Source: Daphnia pulex
Lineage: Eukaryota > Arthropoda > Branchiopoda > Diplostraca > Daphniidae
Direction of reading: 5' to 3'
Length of the DNA: 64,000 nt
Assembly (NCBI RefSeq): GCF_021134715.1
Contig: NC_060024.1
Coordinates: 14,124,974 to 14,188,973 of the forward strand
In this document: positions 55,136-64,000 of the stretch, piece by piece
How the letters are laid out: each line of letters begins with the position of its first letter
How positions within the stretch are numbered: position 1 is the first letter of the stretch
The notes under the pieces: model-generated
Database searches by the model: none
Told to the model about the DNA's origin: nothing
Seen by the model: the letters and a program-made list of their open reading frames with translations, nothing else
Position numbers and translations under genes: made by a program

Positions 55136-57140
55136 ATTGAAAAGATAGACAAAACTGGTTCGTACGAATTATCGGGCCGGTAATTCACGTTGACCAGACC
55201 GAAAAAAGAAGAGAATATCGGATTTTTGAAGCGCTGAAACATAAGAGAAATGACAGAAAAATTATAATAAAAAAATGAAATAATAATAAAAAGATAAGAA
55301 AGAACACAAATGCATTAAAGTAAGAAAAAATAAGAGAAACAAAGAACTGGTTCGTCCGAAATATCGGACCGATATTTCACGTTGACCAGACCGGAAAGAA
55401 CATCGGATTTTTAGGTGCACTGCGAGCGAAGCTCGGTCAGGCAACTGAACGAGAGAGCCACGAGCTCAAAATCTCGTTCAGTGTAGAGCTAAAAAAGAGA
55501 GGCACGACCGCCACGTCGGGAAAAACTCGTTTTCCTGGCTTCCTGTAAAAGATAGAGAAAAACACGTTATTTCAGTCCAAAAGCTTAACCAAAATGGACC
55601 TAAAATTAAATTTCCAGTCGAATGGCTGTCTCGGAACCTGAAAAAAGTGAAAAACAAAAAAGTTTTAATTTTTCTCCGGGAAGGCTGCCTCTCTTTGCTC
55701 TAAAGAAGAAAATTAGAAAAATACAAATACAAAAATATAAAGATAAAGAACTGGTTCGTCCAAATTATCGGGCCGATAATTCACGTTGACCAGACCGGAA
55801 AGAACATCGGATTTCTAGGCCGGCTGAGAGCGAAGCTCGATCAGGAACGTCGGGAAAAAACTCGTTTTTCCGGGCTTCCTAAAAGAGATGGAGAAAAACA
55901 CGTTAATTCAACTCAAAAGCTTAACCAAAATAGACCTAAAATTAAATTTCCAGTCGAATGGCCGTCTCAGAATCTGAAAAAAGTGCAAAACAAAAAAGTT
56001 AAATTTTTCTCCGGGAAGGCTGCCTCTCTTGGCTCTAAATAAGAAAGTTAGTAGAAACACAAAAATAAACAAAGCGAAATGATAGAAAAATGAGAATAAA
56101 AAAATAAAATAATAATAAAAAGACTTAGAAAAAATTAAAACATTTACGAAGAATCCGCCTCTCTCGCTTAACCTCCCGAAGGACGCAGAAAATTGAGAGA
56201 TTTGGAAAAGAAAACACAAATGAGACTGTTAAGCCAGAGCAACAGCCGAAGCCGTAAAAAATCTCCAGTTAACCTGAAGTACCACCGCACTACAAGAGAT
56301 ACGGGCCTCCGAACAGTAAAGATACACAGAAATCGAGAAAAATATAATAATAAAGTAATAAAAAGGACTTAGAAAAAAGTTGAGCAGGCCGGAAAATGGC
56401 AGAGTCCAAAATCCGGCGGAAAAAATCGAAAATCCGGCAAATCTAAAGAGAAAACAGGAAAAGCCGTTACAAATTTAAAAAGGTTAAACAAAAAGGAACT
56501 GAAATCCGGGGAGGAATCCAACGCCGGTTTCAGACCTAAAAAATATTGAAGTTGAGAAAATTAGTAAATTTCAAAAAAATCAATACGGAAGTAAAAAGAG
56601 ACACAGAGAAAGCATGTAGCGAAAAGAAAAGTGACCAAAGGTGAAGAAACAAAGTTTCAATTCACAAAACAAAGACCCAATTTCTCAGCGACAGGCACAA
56701 ATAGCAAAAAGAAACAACAGTTTATTGTGATCGCGACGGCTAATGGGCCTCAAGTCACAACTGGAGTGACCCGGCTGACCGGTTGTTGCCAACCAGCCAA
56801 CCGAGTGCTACTGACTTAGTGTGAGAAAAGAACCATCCTTTATACAGAGACTCCGGACGTTACAGAATTCAGACAAAAAAGTCGGGCTGTCATTGGCTGG
56901 CTCTTTTTCCACCAATGGCCGCGCCCCTTTTGGGGGCTGGCACGAGGCTGGAAAAGGGTCGCTAAGCCGCGATAAGCGGCTTAACTCGAGCCCAGCAAAA
57001 GGGTCTCCTTTTTATTTTACACCCTCCAAGGGGAGTAAGCAAAGGGACCAGTGATTCAGACCGCTTGGTCACACGGTCTTACTACACTCAAGCCGCGCGT
57101 GCGGAGCACGTTCTGTGCGTAGCACGTCTGTGCGAGCTAA
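55136..57140. repeat. Complex dispersed-repeat block
   Basis: The phrase CACGTTGACCAGACCG recurs three times (about 55187, 55379 and 55782), each preceded by a variable ATCGG-CCGAT palindrome. A ~160-bp block (from about 55520; CTCGTTTTCCTGGCTTCCT) recurs from about 55853. Hairpins CGAGC-GAA-GCTCG (55423-55435) and GAGC-GAA-GCTC (55828-55838) lie within. The rest is purine-rich, with no coding gene recognised. Confidence 0.6.
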
Positions 57141-57339
57141 CTTTTGCTAACCAAATCGAGAAATTGGAAAATATTAAAACATAGCAATCAGTAAATGCAA
57201 ATAAGAAATTAGAATGGCGAATAAGAAGAGGAACAAAATGAATATAGGCACTAGAAAGAAATTTTGAACCGTTAATGAGTAATCAAATGGAAAAAATGCA
57301 AGTTAACTAATCAATTAAGGTTTTTTCAAAAAAACTACA

Positions 57340-58258
57340 TGAAGGAGTGAGAAATCAGAGATTTTAAGGGCAGATCAGCTGTAAGGGGCATATGCAACGA
57401 GACGAACCGAATGGAATCCATGAAAGTTAGTTTTGAACAAAGTTTAGGTTAACTGCTAGTAACGAAGTGTTAACTAGGGAACAAACTTAAAAACCACAAT
57501 CAAGTAAGACAGATACCATGGTTGGAAGCGTTATACCAAAAGGAAGAGAATGATCTCCATATGTTCCCTGTAGAAAACGAGCAATCAATCCCAATCCCGT
57601 GAAGAAAACCCAAGTTAACATGTCAATTAAGAGTTAAATGCAAAAAACTAAGGGAAGGAGCAGGAAATCACAAATTCTAAGAGCAGTTCACCTGTAAGGA
57701 CCTTATGCAAGAAGACAAACCGAATGAACCCCCTGAAAGTCAATTTTGGTTAGAAAGCAAGTTAAGGCTAATTAGCCAGTTAACGAGTATAACGAAAATT
57801 TTTTGACAATCAAGATAGCAGGAAGACACGGTTGTGTCGTGCAAGAGGAGGAGAATGAACCCCATATATCCTAGGCGAGCGTGAGCGAGCTAGAATGTGA
57901 AACCAAATCTAATTAATTAATAAATTTACGTTTTTACATGAAAAGAGCATGAAGGAGTGAGAAATCAGGAAATCTGAGGGCAGATCAGCTGTAAGGGGCA
58001 TATGCAATGAGGCGAACCGAATGGTATCCATGAAAGTTAGTTTTGGATAACGTTTGGCTACAAGCTAGTAACGACCGTTAACTAGTGTAAAAACGAAAAC
58101 AGTACAATCAAGTAAAGCAGATACCAAGGTTGAAAGCGCAATGCAAAGAGGGGAAAAATGATCCCCATATGTCCCCTGTTAAAACCAACCAATCAATCCC
58201 AATCATTCACAAAATAATCCCAAGTTAACATGCTAATTAGAAATTTTACAAACCCGGC
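57340..58258. repeat. Three diverged ~300-bp tandem repeats
   Basis: Related segments (GAAGGAGTGAGAAATCAG ... GAACCGAATGGAATCCATGA) begin at about 57340, 57651 and 57951. The middle copy is the most diverged. No open frame is conserved. Confidence 0.7.
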
Positions 58259-58259
58259 C

Positions 58260-58283
58260 GGTTAGGTTAGGTTAGGTTAGGTT
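58260..58283 (+). repeat. Short (GGTTA)n tract at repeat-unit start
   Basis: Four GGTTA copies immediately before the 3785-bp-offset repeat. Confidence 0.85.
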
Positions 58284-60215
58284 TGTTGTTCAGTCAAAGC
58301 AAAAATAAAAATGTTTTGGGCATGGCCACCGGGAAAAAAGAGAAGAATAGAAAGAGCCGTGTTAATGTGAAATGTGTTTTATTTGTGCGAATATTTTTTT
58401 CAAATTTCTTCTTTTTATTACTTTGATTAACTCCAGATTGGAAGAGCCAAAGGGCACGTGAAGAAGTCCAGGCTCACCGAACCCGCCACCCCCAGATCAT
58501 GCCGAGCTCTTAGGCTATCTCGAACAGTCGTGATGCACGCGAGGAAGCCTGAACTAGTTCCGAATTCCCAGCTTTCCTTCCGTCGAGAATCAAACTTTCT
58601 TCTTCTTCGGGTGTTGAGGTAATTTAAAGATGGATTTCAAGTAAAATAGTTGAAACATGCTGCACGAGCCTAGTTTTTCTTTTCAATTTAATATTTTTTA
58701 AGAATTAAAATCTTGGAGATATTTGGTAGAGTTGAGTTAAGCTAGCCGTTTTTGATGAAAATAAATTCGAAAAGTTTTAAGATGACTCAACGTAGGAAAT
58801 AGATTGTTTGTTGGACGTGTGTCGAATAAAGTTGATTGTAAAGAATTTTTTAAAAAAGATATTTATTCAATTTTCATTTGAAAAAAGCAAATTGTTGAAC
58901 ATAGGAGAAAAATAAAGGTGGCTGAAGAACTCAGCAAAACAAATTGAGTTAAGCTGAAAGCATTTAATTCCAAAATTAGAAAGTCCTGCAGGAAAAATAA
59001 AAAATTCTTTTTGAAGATCTCGAATTTCCACTTTACAATTTATTTAGTCCATCCGTTTGGATATGTAGAGTCTTGTCTAAATCCGGAAAAATGAAGATGA
59101 TGAGAATAAAAAATAAATATTTAGAGATATTTGAATATTTTTTCCAAGTCCTACAGGGCAATCCATATAATTTTGCACCAGATTGTTAGAGATGTTATTT
59201 TCCTGTTCTTTTTTTTCTTTCAAAAAAGTTAAAAAATGAAGTAGTCAAGTGTTGTCTTTGTGGTTTTTTTTGTTTTTAGATAAAAAATAAGATATTAAGA
59301 CCCTGCGTATAGCTGAGTCCGTTGCTATCTATGAATATTTTATTTCTTTGTTGAGTCAATGTTGCGATTGGTGTCTGAATTTATTAAATTCCAGAAAAAT
59401 TGGAAGATTTTTTTAGTGAACCATATGTGTATGATTTTTTCGAAATCGATGGGGATGTGTTGTTGCATAAATAACTTAAAGATATATTTATTAGATTCTA
59501 ATTTCTTAGTAAAAAAGGGAAATCTAATCCAGTTCGTCAGTTGAGAATCCAAATTTATCTATGCCATAAGCATAGACGCCAGAATTTCGACTCCTATCTC
59601 AATATTCTGATTTGGACGGAGTCAGAGACAGCCCAGAAGGGACCGTTCTCTACTGGATCCCTTAACTTATCTTTAAAAATATATTTAAAAGCTAACACAA
59701 ATGCAAAAAAAATTTTTTAGGTCTTTTTTTGTTGAGTTTCTTCTTTATTTGATGAGATTCCAGTTGTTTTGATTTTTAATTTAAAGATGTCTTATTATAA
59801 TAGGGTAGTCAATGGAGGAGGAAAGGAATTTGCTTACTTTTGTATTTATTCCATTTTCAATGATTATTCTTTAGGAGCCGCAATGGCGAACCACTAGATA
59901 TATCAATACCCACACGTGCCTTTCAAAAGGTGGCAGGAAAACTACCCCTTATCAGACATCGTCACGGTACGAGTGTATCTTACCATTGCTAGAGCAATTA
60001 GGCTTGGGTAATTGACACGAGGGAGCAATTACTAGCTCTAAGTCTCATAATAACAAGGCCATACTCGTGAATGAGTTAAAATGCATAGCATTAGAACTGC
60101 ACTCTATGAATTTGGATTTAATAAACACAGGTGTATAAAGCGTGGTAGGAGGGGTGGGTACTTAACATTATTCCCTTGGTTTTGATTCGAGGTGGAAGGG
60201 GTGGAACCGCCACAG
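58276..60215. repeat. Large direct repeat, copy 1
   Basis: 1940 bp that recur at 62061-64000, offset exactly 3785 bp and with no difference seen where compared. The sequence is AT-rich with no supported coding frame. The copy extends at least to the point where the window ends in copy 2. It may be a tandem subtelomere-like unit of 3785 bp or two long terminal repeats; the right boundary is not visible. Confidence 0.9.
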
Positions 60216-60636
60216 CCATAGTCTCTTATCGTACACGGGGAAAACCAGCCTTAAAAGATGCAATACGATGAATTATAGGTGATTCCCTTGGAGTCGTAAA
60301 AGTAGGGAAGAGTGGGACTTAGTTAGCCACTCATAGTAGTTTTACACGTCACGGGGAACGGGTACACATATGTAAAATACACAGAATGCATTAAGACGAA
60401 AAATAGCGATAGCATTAATAAATGCTGATACAGCGGTTCCTACTACCGGTGAAATCCAGGGTCCAGGGCTTTTTCGTCCAGGATTTGCCAGTGGATCTGG
60501 TCGGAAGCGCCTCTTGTCCTTTTTCCAGGGTCATCCAGCACGTGGGGCCTCTTCCTGGGTGGTGGTGGTCCTGTAGAGTAGATGTTGCTCGGGTGAGCTC
60601 CGGCAGCCGACTGAGCTCTGGCCATGAGGCGCGCTG

Positions 60637-60644
60637 CTTATATA
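60637..60644 (-). promoter_or_regulatory. TATATAAG box (- strand)
   Basis: TATATAAG on the - strand lies in a GC-rich island, with an open 60-codon frame (60625-60443) starting 12 bp downstream. A start site about 30 bp from the box would fall inside that frame, so the frame's ATG would not be transcribed. It may be a promoter within the repeat unit. Confidence 0.3.
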
Positions 60645-60892
60645 GTCCACTCGCCGGAAGGGGGCGTATTTAATTTTGGTGAAAAAGACTTTAATCCCAT
60701 TTGTGTGGCCTTGGTTCCCACGCGGCCAACGATGTCCGCGTCAGAGGATCGGTCTCCGCGAGAGTGCTCCGGTGTCGGCGATAGGGGTGACCGTGGGAAA
60801 AACGAGTATTTTTCTTATCCCGCCTCCGGCGTGATAGTTCGGGAGTCGGCGTGAGCAGATATCGGCGTGATTTTTTGTCGTCTACCGTTTGG

Positions 60893-61432
60893 CGATGTCC
60901 GCGTCAGTGAAGCACTCACCGCGACAGTGGATCGGTCTCCGCGATAGTGGTTCGGTCTCCGCGATAGCGGATTGGTCTCCGCGACAGTGAAGTGATCACC
61001 GGGAGAGTGATTCAGTCTCCGCGACAGTGAAGTGATCACCGGGAGAGTGATTCAGTCTCCGCGAGAGTGGTTCGGTCTCCGCGATAGTGTAGCGGTCTCC
61101 GCGATAGTGTAGCGGTCTCCGCGATAGTGAAGTGCTCTCCGCTAGAGTGTTTCGGTCTCCGGGATAGTGGTTCGGTCTCCGCGATAGTGTAGCGGTCTCC
61201 GCGATAGTGAAGTGCTCTCCGCGAGAGTGTTTCGGTCTCCGCGATAGTGTAGCGGTCTCCGCGATAGGGAAGTGCTCTCCGCGAGAGTGTTTCGGTCTCC
61301 GGGAGAGTGATTCAGTCTCCGCGATAGTGATTCAGTCTCCGCGATAGTGATTCGGTCTCCGCGATAGCGGATTGGTCTCCGCGACAGTGAAGTGATCACC
61401 GGGAGAGTGATTCGGTCTCCGCGATAGTGATT
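60893..61432. repeat. 20-bp minisatellite (GGTCTCCGCGATAGTG type)
   Basis: About 27 copies of a 20-bp unit (consensus TTCGGTCTCCGCGATAGTGN, with GATCACC variants) in perfect 20-bp register. Long reading frames on the - strand come from the repeat (three units give a 20-residue period) and are not genes. Confidence 0.92.
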
Positions 61433-61436
61433 TGAA

Positions 61437-61556
61437 AAAAACGCCATCTAGCGGTAGTTGTTAACAACTTTTTTCAAAAAATCAGTTTCTTCAAAACGCC
61501 ATCTAGCGGTAGTAATTAACAACTTTCCAAAAAATCCAGTTTCTTCAAAACGCCAT
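61437..61556. repeat. ~55-bp tandem repeat with CGCCATCTAGCGG
   Basis: Two and a half copies starting at about 61441, 61496 and 61550. Its CGCCATCTAGCGG reads CCGCTAGATGGCG on the other strand, close to the insect CTCF core (AGATGGCGC-type). Confidence 0.75.
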
Positions 61557-61702
61557 TGGTCTTGATTCAGGGTTACGCCGATAGTTTCAGGGTCATGTCG
61601 ATACTCTAAAAATGGAGTGAATGACCCCAGGTTAGGTTAGGTTAGACCGTGAGTGTTTACACTTTTTAATTTCTTCAATAAAACGCCCGTTTTATAGCTT
61701 AG

Positions 61703-61819
61703 TGCGCGTAGCGCATGCCAGAGCTGTCCTTAGATCGCGTAGCGATTTTTACAACATCCCAGAACTTAGATCGCGTAGCGATCACCACAACATCCATGAA
61801 CTTAGTTCGCGCAGCGAAC
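61703..61819. repeat. Cluster of four GC-GNA-GC mini-hairpins
   Basis: TGCGC-GTA-GCGCA (61703-61715), ATCGC-GTA-GCGAT (61734-61746), GATCGC-GTA-GCGATC (61769-61783) and GTTCGC-GCA-GCGAAC (61805-61819), spaced about 31-36 bp. The stems differ but remain paired, and the loop is always a GNA triplet closed by C-G. Confidence 0.8.
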
Positions 61820-62060
61820 ATATTCATCAATTTATCAACTTCTTCTATTGTGAAACGTCCTGTTTCTTGTGATGGGACTGGTGTCTGTTTTTGATGGGAT
61901 TATTGCCCGTTTTTGATGGGACGTTTGTCCATTTTGCGTGTTAAAGTCGGTGTCTAAGTTTTTAGTTCTGTAAAGGACAGGGCCTGATCCCTGGATACGA
62001 GACCGTGCCACGCTAAATGCTCAGAATATCATCGCATAATCAGCGTCGGTCCCGCAACCG

Positions 62061-64000
62061 GTTAGGTTTGTTGTTCAGTCAAAGCAAAAATAAAAATGTT
62101 TTGGGCATGGCCACCGGGAAAAAAGAGAAGAATAGAAAGAGCCGTGTTAATGTGAAATGTGTTTTATTTGTGCGAATATTTTTTTCAAATTTCTTCTTTT
62201 TATTACTTTGATTAACTCCAGATTGGAAGAGCCAAAGGGCACGTGAAGAAGTCCAGGCTCACCGAACCCGCCACCCCCAGATCATGCCGAGCTCTTAGGC
62301 TATCTCGAACAGTCGTGATGCACGCGAGGAAGCCTGAACTAGTTCCGAATTCCCAGCTTTCCTTCCGTCGAGAATCAAACTTTCTTCTTCTTCGGGTGTT
62401 GAGGTAATTTAAAGATGGATTTCAAGTAAAATAGTTGAAACATGCTGCACGAGCCTAGTTTTTCTTTTCAATTTAATATTTTTTAAGAATTAAAATCTTG
62501 GAGATATTTGGTAGAGTTGAGTTAAGCTAGCCGTTTTTGATGAAAATAAATTCGAAAAGTTTTAAGATGACTCAACGTAGGAAATAGATTGTTTGTTGGA
62601 CGTGTGTCGAATAAAGTTGATTGTAAAGAATTTTTTAAAAAAGATATTTATTCAATTTTCATTTGAAAAAAGCAAATTGTTGAACATAGGAGAAAAATAA
62701 AGGTGGCTGAAGAACTCAGCAAAACAAATTGAGTTAAGCTGAAAGCATTTAATTCCAAAATTAGAAAGTCCTGCAGGAAAAATAAAAAATTCTTTTTGAA
62801 GATCTCGAATTTCCACTTTACAATTTATTTAGTCCATCCGTTTGGATATGTAGAGTCTTGTCTAAATCCGGAAAAATGAAGATGATGAGAATAAAAAATA
62901 AATATTTAGAGATATTTGAATATTTTTTCCAAGTCCTACAGGGCAATCCATATAATTTTGCACCAGATTGTTAGAGATGTTATTTTCCTGTTCTTTTTTT
63001 TCTTTCAAAAAAGTTAAAAAATGAAGTAGTCAAGTGTTGTCTTTGTGGTTTTTTTTGTTTTTAGATAAAAAATAAGATATTAAGACCCTGCGTATAGCTG
63101 AGTCCGTTGCTATCTATGAATATTTTATTTCTTTGTTGAGTCAATGTTGCGATTGGTGTCTGAATTTATTAAATTCCAGAAAAATTGGAAGATTTTTTTA
63201 GTGAACCATATGTGTATGATTTTTTCGAAATCGATGGGGATGTGTTGTTGCATAAATAACTTAAAGATATATTTATTAGATTCTAATTTCTTAGTAAAAA
63301 AGGGAAATCTAATCCAGTTCGTCAGTTGAGAATCCAAATTTATCTATGCCATAAGCATAGACGCCAGAATTTCGACTCCTATCTCAATATTCTGATTTGG
63401 ACGGAGTCAGAGACAGCCCAGAAGGGACCGTTCTCTACTGGATCCCTTAACTTATCTTTAAAAATATATTTAAAAGCTAACACAAATGCAAAAAAAATTT
63501 TTTAGGTCTTTTTTTGTTGAGTTTCTTCTTTATTTGATGAGATTCCAGTTGTTTTGATTTTTAATTTAAAGATGTCTTATTATAATAGGGTAGTCAATGG
63601 AGGAGGAAAGGAATTTGCTTACTTTTGTATTTATTCCATTTTCAATGATTATTCTTTAGGAGCCGCAATGGCGAACCACTAGATATATCAATACCCACAC
63701 GTGCCTTTCAAAAGGTGGCAGGAAAACTACCCCTTATCAGACATCGTCACGGTACGAGTGTATCTTACCATTGCTAGAGCAATTAGGCTTGGGTAATTGA
63801 CACGAGGGAGCAATTACTAGCTCTAAGTCTCATAATAACAAGGCCATACTCGTGAATGAGTTAAAATGCATAGCATTAGAACTGCACTCTATGAATTTGG
63901 ATTTAATAAACACAGGTGTATAAAGCGTGGTAGGAGGGGTGGGTACTTAACATTATTCCCTTGGTTTTGATTCGAGGTGGAAGGGGTGGAACCGCCACAG
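62061..64000. repeat. Large direct repeat, copy 2 (runs off window)
   Basis: The second copy of 58276-60215 starts at the same GGTTAGGTTTGTTG boundary and continues to the window end. Confidence 0.9.

Noticed and set aside
54598-55148. Overlapping 80-128-codon frames in the 277-bp duplication
   Set aside because: GC-rich repeat with all frames open by composition. The two copies are not kept in the same frame.
59340-59552. 70-codon - strand frame duplicated at 63125-63337
   Set aside because: AT-rich, Phe/Lys/Ile-dominated sequence. It is identical in the two copies because the DNA repeat is nearly identical, so this gives no evidence of protein selection.
60443-60625. 60-codon - strand frame MARAQSAAGAHPS... 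next to a TATA box
   Set aside because: The expected start site lies downstream of its ATG, and no domain is recognised. Only the TATA-like box is kept as a weak feature.
61142-61447. 101-codon - strand frame with RGD-rich 20-residue repeats
   Set aside because: It arises from the 20-bp minisatellite read in three rotating frames and has low complexity without gene context.

Overview
The window looks like a crustacean genome, most likely a Daphnia-type cladoceran. The evidence is arthropod (TTAGG)n telomere-type repeats, very compact spliced genes (most introns roughly 60-150 bp), dense tandem gene duplication, and apparently recent introns flanked by short direct repeats. There is no bacterial-style gene organisation. 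All multi-exon models are hand-built from splice signals and reading phase, without transcript data.

1-38.6 kb is a tandem array of one secreted gene family on the + strand: a 3'-terminal exon at the left edge, then seven complete genes starting at 1638, 13755, 16052, 18177, 20354, 23164 and 29222, and a giant three-domain member at 32921-38234. The shared plan is a signal peptide, a short variable exon, a six-cysteine CUB-like domain split by introns at fixed phases (1,1,0,2,1), then a tail that varies from about 40 to over 400 residues. Long tails are Ser/Thr/Pro-rich and mucin-like. Two short motifs recur: a 'PWLILKSP'-type motif (12 copies) and a C-terminal 'DDALSYITTLLD' helix. The proteins are probably extracellular, glycosylated coat, matrix or defence proteins; this is inference.

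Two other groups interrupt the array on the - strand. At 5.1-10.5 kb are three paralogous small proteins with an LRAT/NlpC-like pattern that have lost the expected catalytic cysteine; two begin with an N-myristoylation-type sequence encoded by a 17-nt first exon. At 26.4-27.6 kb is a single-exon gene with a GIY-YIG-like C-terminal domain.

38.9-64 kb is heterochromatin-like repeat DNA. Satellite 1 (about 38.9-49.6 kb; 136- and 168-bp monomers) carries one or two perfect CTCF-core-like sites per monomer. A 716-bp element with long terminal inverted repeats and a 9-bp target duplication is inserted in it; that element contains a telomeric tract and a tRNA-like segment. Satellite 2 (49.6-54.4 kb; about 328-bp monomers with embedded CCTAA motifs) is cut off mid-monomer by a 124-bp (GGTTA)n tract. 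From 54.5 kb onward come several smaller repeat families, a set of d(GC-GNA-GC)-type mini-hairpins with different stems, a 20-bp minisatellite, and a unit repeated at a 3785-bp offset with a second copy running off the right edge. No convincing protein gene was found right of 38.3 kb.
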